Shown here one piece after another: positions 20,380 through 31,925 of a stretch of 64,000 bases of DNA. Under the pieces are notes generated by a model, which saw only the letters and a program-made list of their open reading frames with translations, searched no databases and was not told the DNA's origin. Position 1 is the first letter of the stretch. The number at the start of each line of letters is the position of its first letter. Where the stretch lies: positions 164,788,232-164,852,231 of the forward strand of contig OZ024743.1 of NCBI GenBank assembly GCA_964016885.1. The letters run 5' to 3'. The position numbers were made by a program, and so were the translations under genes. The DNA is from Eledone cirrhosa (lineage: Eukaryota; Mollusca; Cephalopoda; Octopoda; Eledonidae).

Positions 20380-22860
20380 TGTATTACAATGTTAGCTGTT
20401 CACTACCAGTGAACTGAAGTAACGCCCCATATTTTTCGATTACCCTCCGGAGTATCCGAGCTGTTCCAAGCAATGCTGTTTTTTTTTTCTTCGTAAGTGT
20501 TCCATCCGTATTGCAATCCCTATTTGTTTTATCTACTTCTCAAGATCTCTACTCACTGTTCCCTAAACCCCAGTTATTATTGCTATTACCACCACCTTTT
20601 TTAGTGACCACAACTGCTTAACTTCCCAAGCTTGTCATATCTATCAATTTTTTTTCTTCTTTATCGTATACCTTGTTATCAACTGGACATGTTATATCTA
20701 TGATCCAATACTGTTTGCTTTCTTTCTCAATTAATACAATATCTAGTCTCCTATGTGTAATCTCATGGTCACACTATTACAATTATCATTTGCATTATCA
20801 TTTTCGATAACACGCTCATGGTTATGTATTGTACCACTTTTCTGCTCTGTCAAGTGCATATTTGCCACAAAGTGTCCAATGGACTCTCCTTGCTATGTTG
20901 TCATGACGTCTCTTATATTCTTCCTGGGTTAGTGGTGGGCATTGACAGGTAATATGCCATACAGTTACTCCATTCATCCCACAAATTCTACACTTACTAC
21001 TTTCTTCTGTGTGGTCTATTCTATGCTTGATGTAGTTAGTTCTTAGTCCTTGTTCTTGAGCAGCACAGATTAAGGTTTCTGTGTCCGGTTTTAAATCACG
21101 TTTAGCCATCCATAACCACCTTTTTTCTCTGTCTGTCCTATCTTCAACATCTCTATGGAATTGTCCATACATTTTTTTTTCTGTCCATCTACTTTCAGTT
21201 TCATCCATCTTCAAATGCGTGTACTGTGTTTTTTCTGTGGAATTTTTTATGTACCACGCCATGTTATTGTCTTCTGTTCTAATGCTGTCTTTGCACCCTA
21301 TAAATCCCCTTCCTCCTCTTTTTCTTGGTACATATAATCTGTCTGTGTCGCTCTTTGGGTGAAATATCCCATATCTAGTCAATATCTTCTTTCGGTCTAA
21401 ACTGTTTAGCTCTTCCACTGTCCACATGACCACCCTCACCCCATATCTAAGGAGTGATACTGCCTATGTATTGATAGCTTCTATCTTATTCCGTCCATTC
21501 AGTTTCGACTTGAGAATAAGTCTCAGTCTGAGCATCCATTCCGCCCTGAATTTTTCTTTCATTTCCTCCTGCATTATCTTATCAACTTTCAATATCCCTA
21601 GTATTTATAATTTTCCTCTTGTATTTGCTTCATAACCCTTCCTGATGACAACACCAACCCTCAATGCCTTTAATTTTGCCTCTGTTCAAGATTAATACAC
21701 CATACTTTTTTAATCTGAACTCCATTCTGATGTCAGCACTAAATGTATACATCGTATCAATGAGGGAACCAATCTGGGATTCATTCTTACCATAAAGCTT
21801 GGGGTCGTCTATGAATAATAAGTGGTTAATTTATTGCTGATGATCTTTGAATTCATACGCAGCTTAGCCTTTCTCAAAATCATTGTCAGTGGTATCATTG
21901 ACAGTACAAACATCAGTGGTGACAGACTGTCTCTTGATTTCTATTGTTCCTAAATCTCGTCCATATACTGTCAGTTCAGTCTTCCACTCTTTCATAGTTT
22001 TCCTTAAGAATCGCTCAACATTTGATGCAATACCAAATAAGTTAATGTATTCCATAATCCAAGAGTGTGGAATCATGTCATATGCTTTGTGGTAATCAAT
22101 CCCCGCCATGGTCAAGCTGGTTGTCCTCCTCTTGCTATCCTTAAATATTGTTTTATCTATCAAAAACTGTTCCTTTGTACCTCTGCATTTACGCTTGCAC
22201 CCTTTCTGCTTATCTGGTAGAACTCCATTTTCTTCAAGATGCTCGTACATTGATTCTGCGATTATACCAGTCAATAAATTCCACATAAGAGGTAGGCATG
22301 TTATCGGTCTGTAGTTGTCTATCGAATTCCCTTTAATGTTATCTTTTAAGCACAAAACTATCCTGCCCTTTGTCAGCCGCTCAGATATCACTTGATCAGT
22401 ATTGAGTTGTTCAGTTATTCGTTCATAGTATTGACTATATCTTTTAATCCAGTAGCCTTGAACTCCATCTAGTCCGGGGTCTTCCAGTTGCTCATCTTTT
22501 TTTGTTTTTGGCTTCCTTCATGTCCCTAACTGAAATGACTAGTTCTGCTTGCTATGGATAAACTGTTGTTTGTTTAAAATTCTTCTAATCATTCAGCGTC
22601 CTTCTTGTGTTCCTTTTCTTTACTTCAAATGTCGCTCCAAAACTTTTGATTTTCAATGTTATCCGGTATAATCCCTTCATCTGTACACTGTCCATATATA
22701 TCTCTGGATAGTTTATTTTGCTGATATTGATTCATTCTTTGTTCGTATCTAACTATCTTTGCTTTGTTTTGTTATGAGACGTTGCTTGATTTCCTCCGTT
22801 ACTACATTTAGACCTTTTCTTTCAATATCCTACTTTCATTCTTTTCAGTGCTCTGATTAT
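20380..22860 (-). pseudogene. R4/Dong/NeSL-type LINE, copy 1 (restriction-like endonuclease)
   Basis: Minus strand, 5' to 3'. Upstream sequence with IYGQCTDEGIIPDNIENQ, then an RT frame (22391-21864) with [38 protein letters not shown] and [18 protein letters not shown] decayed palm follows. A 205-residue frame (21439-20822) has RLYVPRKRGGRGFIGCKD, a zinc knuckle CRICG..H..C and EYKRRHDNIARRVHWTLCGKY. Beyond it come HRRLDIVLI and YWIIDITCPVD, the R..D...D pattern of the restriction-like endonuclease. Endonuclease after RT and knuckle is diagnostic of this LINE group. The YxDD region is lost and several frames are broken. Confidence 0.8.
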
Positions 22861-22869
22861 TATTATATG

Positions 22870-23010
22870 CTTTGCAACATAGAGTTATGGCCCTTTAACT
22901 TCTGAGTTCAAATCCCGCCAAGGTTAACTTTGCCTTCCATCCTTACAGTGTCCATAAAATAAAGGCCAGTAATGCTGGCCTTGTGCCAAAAGTAGAAACA
23001 ATTATTATTA
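22870..23010 (+). mobile_element. SINE fragment, copy 6
   Basis: Lacks the tRNA head. Starts at GCTTTGCAACATAGAG and runs through GAGTTCAAATCCCGCC and a shortened body to GTAGAAACAATTATTATTATT. Its tail abuts the 3' tail of the neighbouring minus-strand R4-type LINE. Confidence 0.88.
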
Positions 23011-25450
23011 TTTCCATTATTATTTTTATTGTGCATCATTACTGCTTTACTGAGCACAGCTCTGTGTGACTTGGGTATGTGCAGTGTAGTTTTTGCTGAT
23101 GTTTCTATTGTATTGATAGTACTTTTTCGTAATATGTGTGCAGTGCCTAGTAGTGCTATATTTTGTATGCTGTGTATATTTGTAAGTCCTGCGGTTTTGG
23201 CTATGTATTTGTCTGTGGTTTTTTAATCATTCCTAGAGCACCTATTATCATAGATATTGTTTCTGTTTTTATTTTCCACGTTCGAGTTATTTCTATCTCT
23301 AGATCTTTATATTTGGAGAGTTTCTCTATTTCCCTGGAAGATATATTATCGTCTGTGGGGATAGATACATCTATTAGAAGACATATTTTTCTTTGTGGTC
23401 TTTGACTATAATATCTGGTCGGTTGGTCTTGATCTCTCTGTCTGTATGTATTGGCATATCCCAGAGAATGGTTGCTTTGTCATTCTCTGACACTTTTTCT
23501 GATGTGTGTTTGTGCCATCTTTTTTCTGTTGGTATTTCATAATGTTGGCATAATTTCCAGTGTATGAAGGTCCCAACTCTATCATGCCTGTGGATATATT
23601 CTTTTTGGCTAGAGACTATGTGGTTGTTTCTTCTCTATCTCCACATTCTACAGTTACTTATAGGGCTTTGTTTCATTATGTACTTCTGGTAATTTCTGGT
23701 GGGTACACTCTGGTTCTGCTCTGCAATTAGAAATCCTTCTGTTTTCTCTTGCCATCGTTTTAACATGGCATTCTGGGTGTTGTTTTCAATTTAAATTGTG
23801 TTTTTCACAATTTCTATTGTTTTTTTTCTTTGTTTTCATTTTCCTCACAATTTTTGGATTCATTAAAAACCGAGAACAGTTTTTTGTTTTGTTCATGTTT
23901 TGTGGCTATTAGTATTACCTTTCCTTTGTTTTTTATTAGGGTTTTTTTTAGTCTTACAGTAGTTATCTTATTAAAAAAAATTCTAGTAGCATAAGGCCCC
24001 TGTCTCCTTGTGTTGGGATTGCTAAAGTGTGGATGCCAATCACCTTATTCTTTGCATTTAGTTCAGTTTTGAGTATTAATCTAATCCTCCTGTAGTATTC
24101 TTTTCTAATCTTTTCTTTCATCTGTGTATGTTGAATATTATCTAGTTCGTTGATTTCTAAGTATTTGTATGTCTGAGTTTGATCTAGTTCTCTTATTTCC
24201 GTTTCTTTATCTAACATGATATTATTGCTTTTCCCTAGTTTCCCTCTCTTCAGACTTGCTTTGGCACATTTTTCTAATCCGAATTTCATACCTAATTCTT
24301 TTGTGAATCCATGTACAGTTTGGAGCAGTGTTTGGAGACGTTTTTCATTTGTAGTATACAGCTTTAGATCATCCATATATAGTAGATGGTTAATTTTTCC
24401 ATTGTAGCATTTATACCCTACCCCAGTTATGTTTAGTGTTTCAGATAGTGGTGTTAATGCTAGACAGAAAAGCATTGGTGATAGGGAGTCTCCTTGAAAT
24501 ATGCCTCTGTTGATTGGGATAGGCTCTGTTTTTATTGTTTTATCTTTTGTTTGTATCAGCAAAATTGTTTGTCATTTACTCATGGCCCGTTAGATAAATG
24601 TTGTTATTTTTGCTGATTTTTATTCATGGCTAGTGTGTTGAGTATCCATATATGGGGAACATTGTCAAACGCTTATTCATAATCAATCCAAGCCATGCTG
24701 AGTTTTTTTGTTTTTTTTTTGCAGTTATCAGTTATTGCTTTATTTATTAATAACTGGTCTTTGCATCCATAGGAGCCTCTGCAGCATCCTTTCTGTTCTT
24801 TTGGGAGCAGTTTTTTTCCAGGTGTTTGGTTATTTTCTGTGATAGTATTTAAGCTAAGGTTTTGCAGGTAGTAGATAAGCATGCTATGCTTCTGTAATTT
24901 TGGGGGTTTGCTGTGTCATTAATTTTGGGGATCAGGGTTGTTTTCCCTTTAGTGAGCCAGTCAGTTTTTTTCTGGTTCTATCAGAATTTCATAAAATTTC
25001 TTTGCTACCATATCCTGTATCTCTATTAAATATTTTAACCAGAAGTTGGAGATCTTGTCATGTCCTGGTGCCTTCCAATTGCTTGCCCTCTCAGTGTGAT
25101 AGACACATCATCTGCTGTAATATCCTCCCATAGTGCTTGCTGTTCTTGCTAGCTTTGTACTTGGTAATTTCTTTTCCCCTTCTGCCCATATTCTTCTCCA
25201 GAACTCTTCCACTTCTTTTACTTTTGAGGCTACATTAACTTCTATTTTGTTTCTATTAAGTTCCTGGTAGAGTCATTTCGGGTTGGAGTGAAACAGCTGA
25301 TTTTGTTGAAAAAACTTTTGGCATTTTTCATATCTCCGGATTTGTTGTGCCTTTGCCAGTATTTGTTGTTTTAAGCTTTCCTTAGTGTCTGGGATTTCCC
25401 TTTCTGTTATGTTGTATATTTTGTTTCCCCTGTTCTTATTTTGTTTTTCC
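23011..25450 (-). pseudogene. R4/Dong/NeSL-type LINE, copy 2 (restriction-like endonuclease)
   Basis: Minus strand. The N-terminal region has WRRIWAEGEKKLPST (about 25200), followed by [20 protein letters not shown] and LSMAWIDYE (24882-24673). A 199-residue frame (24562-23963) has RGIFQGDSLSPMLFCLAL, the catalytic YMDD box in HLLYMDDLKLY and KFGLEKCAKASLKRGK. It ends at a frameshift after IHTLAIPTQ. Decayed downstream sequence includes a PTDQIL-like endonuclease region and SHRAVLSKAVMMHNKN before an (AAT)n tail near 23011. The RT core is the best preserved of the three copies. At the 5' side it meets LINE A copy 3. Confidence 0.82.
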
Positions 25451-26718
25451 TATTTCATCTCCAGATATTCTGCCTAAACGGTGAACAGGTGTGGTCGCTG
25501 TTTGTGAGACGGGCCTTTCCGCAGCTTGTCTCTTTGACTGAAGTGAAGTCCTGGGTCAAGAAGAGAGCGAGACTGGGTGATTGGCATCTGTAATGTTGCC
25601 AGGCACTCACTGCCCTCTTCTAGGCGGGAAATGTGGTCAGTGGAACTTCCACTTTCGAGTTCTATGGAGGATTAGTGGTGGGCAAGTGCGATGACGCACT
25701 CGAAGAGGCTCTGGGCGTCGAAGAAGCCGAACTGATCAGTCTGTTCCGGAGAACTTTCGAGCCGGGGAGTTATGGCCCTTTACGTTCTGCGTTCAAATTC
25801 GCCGAGGTTAACTTTGCCTTCCATCTTACGGGGTTGATAAAATAAAGCACCAGTAATGCACTGGAGTAATTGCTGGTGGACAAGTGCGACGACACACTCA
25901 GAGAGGCTCTGGGGGTCGACGAAGTCGAACTAACTAGTCTGTTCCGGAGGACTTTCGAGCCGGTGACGATGGATAACTTCCAAAAATCCCTTGCTTCGCA
26001 GTGCTACCGAGGGGCACTGCCGGTTCGAGATAAACTCAACAGACACGGAAGTGCTGTCAGATGGACCTGCCCGAGATGCGCACAGAGCGACGAAAGTGTC
26101 CGTGCATTACTGACTTGTGGAGTTATGACGAACAGCTACTGTCGCGTGTACAACAGATCCGGGTATCGGTCGAGCCCATAGTGAAAATCGACCCACCGCC
26201 TTCTTTTGGCCAGGAAGTGCAGGATATTTTCCTCTGTCTGGTGGCAGTTGCGAAAAAGGTTGTATGGTGGACCAGGTTGAAAGGACTGAAGACAGACACT
26301 TTTCTCTTCGGCCAATCCCTCATCAACTTTTTCAAGTTTCACTAGGAAAGGAAGGTGGGGGTGGAGAGAGAAGTGCTCCCCCCCCCCCCAGTACATTTGC
26401 TGAAAGGTGAGTGAATGTGGCGAGATTGGCCCGTGTGAGTTGGCCTACTCTGATCATGCGCCTGGAGGTGGGTGAATTTGAGGAGGAGAGGGTTGCCCTT
26501 CCCAGATGCCCTTGAAGCGTCAGGTCGTTCAGGATTGGTGGGGTACCTGAGTGTACCCTGGGTGGTCATGCCCCCTATTGGGGAATTTTCCTTGTTGTAT
26601 TTTTTTTTGTTTATTGTAATTGTTTTCCTATTTGTTACTCGATTTGTGTATAAAACCCCCATTGTCTCCGTCTATATGTCGGCCCCAATAAATGAAACCA
26701 TTATTATTATTTTTATTA
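25450..26718 (+). pseudogene. LINE A copy 3: ORF2 C-terminus and 3' end
   Basis: Frames give EQVWSLFVRRAFPQLVSLTE, TSTFEFYGGLVVGKCDD and EALGVEEAELISLFRRTF, then a SINE fragment, then a second version of the same block, and on to MDNFQKSLASQCYRGALPVR, a CCHC zinc knuckle region (CPRCAQSDESV, with VQ-H-C partly lost) and FGQSLINFFKFH at a TAG near 26343. The 3' untranslated region contains a run of 13 C's, AATAAA at about 26688 and a tail GAAACCATTATTATTATT. The next LINE A copy starts immediately after the tail. Confidence 0.8.
25764..25872 (+). mobile_element. SINE fragment, copy 7, between duplicated LINE A blocks
   Basis: The middle of the SINE (GAGTTATGGCCCTTTACG to AGTAATTGCTGG) without head or tail. 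It lies between two versions of an 87-bp LINE A segment (25679-25765 and 25876-25964) that differ at about one base in seven. A junction between two LINE A copies explains this better than a simple insertion. Confidence 0.82.
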
Positions 26719-26719
26719 T

Positions 26720-26910
26720 TGGTCTGATCGGACGTCGTTTTGCTCGATCCCTGTAAGTCGCTTTATTTACCAGTTATAATTATTTGTTGTTAAATTTTTC
26801 TTGTTGTGTAAGGGATATAAGCCCATGGAATTTGCCCTGTGATGGGGAAAGTATAACATTTGGGCCTTTTGGCCCAAATATTTGAAGATTTTACTCTTTA
26901 AAATTATTTT
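26720..26910 (+). promoter_or_regulatory. LINE A copy 4 5' untranslated region
   Basis: Non-coding leader directly after the (ATT)n tail of the preceding copy. Includes an inverted pair TTTGGGCC/GGCCCAAA at 26858-26881 just before the ORF1 start. The same motif precedes ORF1 in the minus-strand copy near 56310. Promoter activity is expected for a LINE leader but is inferred. Confidence 0.55.
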
Positions 26911-27591
26911 TTGAAAACATGGCTGAGCAGCAATAATGGTGCCGCTGAAAACGGAGCCACTTCTTTTGCAGGCGTGGCTCGAAATATAGAGACAGTGCTA
27001 GTCACGGAGGAGGAGATGGCAGTCGCAAGAGCCATGGTGACTAGAAATGAAAATAGAGTTTCCCTGAAACCTCCACCCGATTTCTTCAAAGATAAGCAGC
27101 TGCGCACGGTGACTTACCGCACCGTAAGCAAAATGTCACATCGAGTGGAGAGAGCCACGGAGGCTCAAATTCAAAAGGCCTTGGGGTGCGTCTGGGCACG
27201 CAAAACCCACATCACCCGAGACAAAAAGTATGCCACAGTAGACGTACTTTTCGCCCCCCCCCCCCCAACAAGCAAGTCTCACTCTTTGGAAACGCTAAGG
27301 AGTGAGGAGATAATCTTGGTACCCTCCTACTGCGGGCAGAAAATTGTGAGGGTCAAAGTGACCCAGGTCCCGCCCGACGTGCCCATACCTTGGTTGGCCG
27401 CGTCTGTTCTTGCTGGAATCGAGAAGACCACCATACTGCAAATACAGAGAATGGGAAGAGAGAACTGGTCAGGATTAGGCATGCAAATTCTAATACAGAC
27501 TGACCAGGAGTGCATCGAGGCAATCCCAGACATAGACCTCGAAGATGGACTCCAACTCCCTATAAGCGTGGAAGGAAGTCGCCCAAAGTAG
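26911..27591 (+). CDS. LINE A copy 4: ORF1 (gag-like RNA-binding protein), N-terminal part
   Basis: A 226-residue frame with SFAGVARNIETVLVTEEEM, VTYRTVSKMSHRVERATEAQ, IQKALGCVWARKTHITR, YCGQKIVRVKVTQVP and QECIEAIPDIDLEDGLQL, ending at a stop just before the zinc knuckle. The reference copy at 38200 reads CFRCGSKTHLRAFC; here the first half is destroyed (YLCE, stop) but LRAFCPQK remains. A run of 11-12 C's (27257-27268) marks a local expansion. The protein should bind LINE RNA in a retrotransposition complex. The alternative ATG of a neighbouring frame (MAEQQ) meets a stop within six codons, so the start is uncertain. Confidence 0.75.
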   Translation: MKTWLSSNNGAAENGATSFAGVARNIETVLVTEEEMAVARAMVTRNENRVSLKPPPDFFKDKQLRTVTYRTVSKMSHRVERATEAQIQKALGCVWARKTHITRDKKYATVDVLFAPPPPTSKSHSLETLRSEEIILVPSYCGQKIVRVKVTQVPPDVPIPWLAASVLAGIEKTTILQIQRMGRENWSGLGMQILIQTDQECIEAIPDIDLEDGLQLPISVEGSRPK

Positions 27592-28499
27592 TATCTCTGT
27601 GAGTAGAAGGGTCTCCTCAGGGCCTTCTGCCCGCAAAAGACAGCCAAGAAGAGGGATCCCCTCCTTCCGACACCGTATCCGCTCCTACCAAGAGCAGGGC
27701 AGGCAACAGAGGCAGAAGACCCCTCCATGGTGAATAGTAGAGCATCGTCCGTGGCACCCATACTAAGGCCACGGACAACTAAAACAGCGGCAACAGTGGC
27801 GGCAACACCAACAGTCGCAGTAGCTACACAAAATCGCCGGAGCGGACTCCACTACCACCACCAACAGCAGTGGAGCACATACCCCTCCCAGACGCCACGG
27901 AATCCGATATGGAGTATGAGGCGGGAGGGAAGTGGCAACCGGACTGCCACAAAAAATAAAAAAGGATAAACCCCTTAGCTTCACCCCCGAAAAGCGAAAG
28001 CAAACAAAGAGCCGTAAAGGTTGCAAAGAGACTTGCAGCAACACCACCACCATCACTATCACCACCATAAGCATCACCACCAACAACAACCACACCACCA
28101 CCATCATCACCAAAAACACGAACATCGCAAACACAACAAAACACACACACACCCAACAGCAAAAACAAGAAAACAGCAAAAAAAAATCCCCACCCCCCAA
28201 AAAAAAAGTACACAGCCATAAACATGGCAAATAAAGAACTCTTACAACATATAAAGGAGCACACAGACATCACAGAAAAAAACTACTACACCCCACCAAC
28301 ACCAAGAACTCTCCCGACAAACATAAACATCATTGAAATCAAAATAGGACATTACAAACTTTTAAAACAAAAACTCCCAAACGCAGTTGGAGACTTAAGG
28401 GTCGGTTACCAAGAGCATATACACCGACATCCACTTGGAAACACCCATGACCAGCCAAAGGCACGGTTCTACTGTCCCTTCACCACACGATCAAGGTAA
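27592..28499 (+). pseudogene. LINE A copy 4: ORF1 C-terminal part, low-complexity and tail
   Basis: Continues ORF1 in several frames. Thr/Asn/His-rich low-complexity sequence coded by ACA/AAC/CAC repeats (28030-28200) is followed by a frame (28224-28499) with INIIEIKIGHYKLLKQKLPN and AVGDLRV. This corresponds to RLVRIAQKQFTNIKMKFPN in copy 5. It ends at AAGGTAAGTGA, repeating the donor-like motif. Confidence 0.65.
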
Positions 28500-29131
28500 G
28501 TGATCCTTTCTCACTTACCCCGTTTCTCATCCAACATAGCCGTACTTAGAATAGGCAGTATAAATGTACGTGGCCTGGGGTCATCTTGGAAGCAGGGTCA
28601 CCTGCTCAACGACCTCGGGTCACTAAACATAGATGTGGTGGCCATCAGCGAGACCAGAATCTCCGAAGCACGAGCCTTCGTACCGATCTTCGGCGGCTAC
28701 GATGTATACGCATCTCCCAGCCGGCCAGGATCGGGGGGAGGAGTTGCCGTGTTTTTTCGGAAAGGCTTGGATCTCGCCATACGACCCAGAAGGTTAGTCG
28801 GTTGTGCTGGACGTGACCAGCAGCGAAGGCAATGCTTTCAGGCTAGTAGCCGTCTACGCCCCAACAGGGGCAGCACGGCCAGATTTCTTCAGACGTCTAG
28901 AAACCTTTCTTGGAACGTCCCACTCTTTAGTGTTAGTGGGCGACTGGAACGGTATCTTAGATGCACGCTGGGATTATGTGGGGCTAGTAGACAGGGCAGG
29001 AGGGTGTAAAAGCCTCACCAGCCGGCTCAGACGTTTTGAACTGTCTGACAGGTATAGAATGGATTATCCGAATGTGCCAATGTGGTCATGGGCAAACCGC
29101 ATCGGGTCATCCAGATTGTATTCAGATAGGG
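28500..29131 (+). pseudogene. LINE A copy 4: ORF2 endonuclease
   Basis: Reads LRIGSINVRGLGSSWKQGHL, LNIDVVAISETRISEARAF, FGGYDVYASPSRPGSGGG, then a short deletion and frameshift, and continues KLVV.LDVTSSEGNAFRLVAVY, PDFFRRLETFLGTSHSL, VLVGDWNGILDARWDYVG and VPMWSWANRIGSSRLYSDR. Residues GDWN correspond to the conserved GDFN endonuclease motif. The sequence is cut at about 29131 by the 3' LTR of a Gypsy element. Confidence 0.82.
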
Positions 29132-29515
29132 TTTTAGAATGGCGTGGTATTAGTAAACATATTTGTGTTACAATTGTACAAAGAATAAGAATAGCAGTGT
29201 GTGTTTATACTGGTTTACTTCATAGAAGTGAATAATGAAACGTACATATATTTTACCATTCATAGTGAGGAGGCTGGAGTCTCCTTAGGCTGTTGGTGAG
29301 TTGAGGATTTGCTCTGCATTCTGGCGTGTTGTTAACGAGACTGCTGCGAAGCGTCACAGAGAGGGAGTTGATCTTTCAGCCACTTACTTATAGTGGCCAA
29401 GAGGACGTAACTCCTTTTACCTCCTGTAGGTGACACCAGGGGTCACTACCGTCACAAAGGGACGCAACTCTTATTTTAGTTCTGATGTCCCCCGCAAGGG
29501 GGTGGGGGCGCTGCA
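29132..29515 (-). repeat. 3' LTR of Gypsy/CsRn1-like element
   Basis: The outer 220 bases match 32403-32625 almost exactly (TTTAGAATGGCGTGGTATTA to GAGACTGCTGCGAAGC). The inner limit is placed at the TGCAGC on the minus strand preceded by a GGAGGAGGG purine tract that could be the polypurine primer. On that view the 5' LTR has lost its first 150 bases or so. Confidence 0.7.
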
Positions 29516-30900
29516 GTACCCTCCTCCAGACGATAGGCGAAAAGCCCGAAGGTAACTGTAGCGAATCCACAAGCATGAGATCCAAGCACAAGCATGAAAG
29601 AGTAACAACAATTCAAAAAGTACATGCATACATAGTTCAATGAAAAAGCAAACAAAAAGGCTCCAGTGGCCAGTTCATATAAAAGAAAGTTTGGCAGAAT
29701 TTTGTTGGGCCAGAGGCCAGTTCATATGAAAAAAGTTTGACAGAATTTTTTGGGCCAGTCGACTCTTCGACGGGAACGGGTCGTGGTCTTGTATGTAGGT
29801 GAAGGTGGGGCAGAAGGAGTAGGTGTGTGTGCGAAGGAGAAAGATGGGGGGCATTTGTGGATCAGGTGTGTGAGCATATGTGTGGGCCCTCATAAATCTA
29901 TCGATAGAAACCGTCTCTCTGGAACCCCCAATGTCTACTGTGAAATGTTTATCAGTTTGGGCTAATACACGGTAGGGTCCAGAGTACGGCTGTGTGAGAG
30001 GAGGTCTCACAGCATCGTTCCTCACGAACACGTGGGTCCACGAGGCAATATCCCTTGGGACTGCAGTTTTTACAGTTTGTTTCCTCGTGTCCATCGGCGG
30101 CAGATCCTGGAAATACGAACGCAGACGGGATACGATATGTGTAGCAAGATCGACAGGGGCAAGTATTTGCCCAGGCAACGCTAGAGGAGCACCATACAAT
30201 AATTCGGCCGGGGAGAACCCAAGGTCCACCTTTATTGATGACCGGATCCCCAACAACACAATAGGGAGGTACTCGCTCCAACGCGTAGAATCAGAAGAAG
30301 TCCGTAGAGCGGCTTTTAGTTGTCGGTGGAAACGCTCCACCATTCCGTTAGATGCAGGATGATACGAAGTTGTTCGGATGCGTTTAGCACCCATGATCTT
30401 CGTTAATTCATAGAAGAGATTCGATTCAAACTGCCTTCCACGGTCCGTTGTAATCGTGGTTGGCACTCCAAAGCGGGCAATCCATCCTGATACTAGGGCA
30501 CGCGCTGTCGTTTCAGCAGTGATGTCTTTCAAGGGGTTGGCTTCAGGCCATCGCGAAAAACGATCAATAACAGTCAATAGATAAGTATGACCACCATTGA
30601 CTGGCCAAGGTCCCACGATGTCCACCTGAATGTGCCGGAAACGGGCGTCCGGTGTACTGAAAGTACCGAGCGGAGCCTTAACGTGTTTATGGATTTTCGA
30701 TTTCTGGCAAGCGATGCAGGAACGGCACCAAGCAGTAATATCGTGCCTCATATTTGGCCAGAAGAATCTGGTTGTTATGAGCTTTACTGTGGCAGAAGAT
30801 CCTGGGTGGGAAATGCTGTGTAAAGCAAGAAACACAGTAGCGGGACGAATGGTCTCGGTGAATCCAAAGAAACGTCACAGAGAATCTGTCCGTCAGCAAC
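29516..30900 (-). CDS. Gypsy/CsRn1-like integrase
   Basis: A 386-residue frame (30835-29675). It has the HHCC zinc-binding domain ([25 protein letters not shown]) and a DDE core (Asp in [11 protein letters not shown], Asp in TDRGRQFE, Glu in NGMVERFHR). A GPY/F-type C-terminal module ([29 protein letters not shown]) follows. The protein would insert the retrotransposon cDNA into chromosomes. All three catalytic acids are present. The frame directly follows decayed protease sequence: RT and RNase H, normally between the two, are absent. Sequence below 29675 is 3' untranslated. Confidence 0.9.
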
Positions 30901-31563
30901 CGTAAAAATCCATTTGAATTCTTGTCGAAGATTTCTGAATTGCAGAGGAAGCGAGATTTGTCAAAAAGTCCGTATCGGCGAATGATTGACAGCTTGTCGA
31001 TTCATTGATGACGCAGGAGGAGTTTCTTTAACACAGTTCACCGGCAAAATGCTGCAGGAGGCTCCCGTATCTATGAGGAAAGATTTTCCGGACAGGAGGT
31101 CTTCAATAAAGAAGTGGCGGTTTGGGTGTGTAGCACAGAGATCAGCTGCCGCCTTCAGTGACTCAGGGTTTGCGTTTCCCGAAGTTGAATAGTTACACGG
31201 TGGCCGGCAGTGTTTTGCTTTATCAGCGAAGGTGGCATGATACCAGGAAAAAGACGAATTGCTGGCGGGCGAGCTGGCGTTACGGCGTGAAGTCGCGAAG
31301 GAACGCGAACGACTTCTTGGCCTCCTGGGAGATGCCCTACTCTCCCTACATAATTTCGCGACTTGACGCGTCAATGCGTCAATCGCCTTCAACATGGCAT
31401 CCTCGTGTGTCGAGACGGGCTGATTCGGAAAGGTCGAAGAGGCAACAAGCGACGGGGTAGTTTTCCTAGAGAATTCCACAATTCGATCGGCAGACGCATC
31501 GATCTGCTCCACCGAGCTCGATTCCACTATGGAAGCCAATATAATCTGGACATTGTTTGGCAA
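30901..31563 (-). pseudogene. Gypsy/CsRn1-like gag C-terminus and aspartic protease
   Basis: Frame 31563-30961 starts in gag (NNVQIILASIVESSSVEQID, ADRIVEFSR), has an Arg/Ser-rich linker and a zinc finger WYHATFADKAKHCRPPC. It then has the protease active site FLIDTGASCSILP. The CxHx9CxxxC-like gag finger is typical of CsRn1-type Gypsy elements; here the first Cys is replaced. Downstream, [13 protein letters not shown] protease flank is in a shifted frame and then runs straight into integrase sequence. Confidence 0.82.
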
Positions 31564-31925
31564 GAGAGAGAAAAATAACTTTTTGATATGACGGGCGATT
31601 CACGAATGTGGCGTAAAAATTCGGACGGCGAGCTATCGCCTAAACACTCGTCGTCCAATAATGCACGAAACCCGCTTTCAGCAGAACGTCAGTTTCTCCT
31701 TAATATTTCCGTCCTCAAAAAATCATACGAAGTACCGGTTGGCGGGTCCGTTATTAAATCTTTCACCGTGGTGGCGAGCGACGAAGGTATACCACTAATC
31801 AAAACATTGAGTTTCTGCTCTGTTTTAATTCCATTTGCAGCAAAATATGCGTCCAGTTGCGCAAACCAGAGCTTGGGATCACCGGAGAACGCAGATAAAT
31901 TAGGGCTACTCATCATTAGCATGTA
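31564..31925 (-). pseudogene. Gypsy/CsRn1-like gag N-terminus
   Basis: Frame 31922-31689 reads FSGDPKLWFAQLDAYFAANG, then SSLATTVKDLITDPPTGTSY and FLRTEILRR, the start of CsRn1-type gag (capsid). A frameshift near 31690 separates it from the continuation (LGDSP-like and RRPNFYATFVNR), which leads into the 31563 frame. Confidence 0.82.

Noticed and set aside
27763..28273. Hydrophobic, Cys/Val-rich minus-strand ORFs that look like membrane proteins
   Set aside because: They are antisense to the ACC/AAC-rich ORF1 low-complexity sequence of LINE A and have no independent support.
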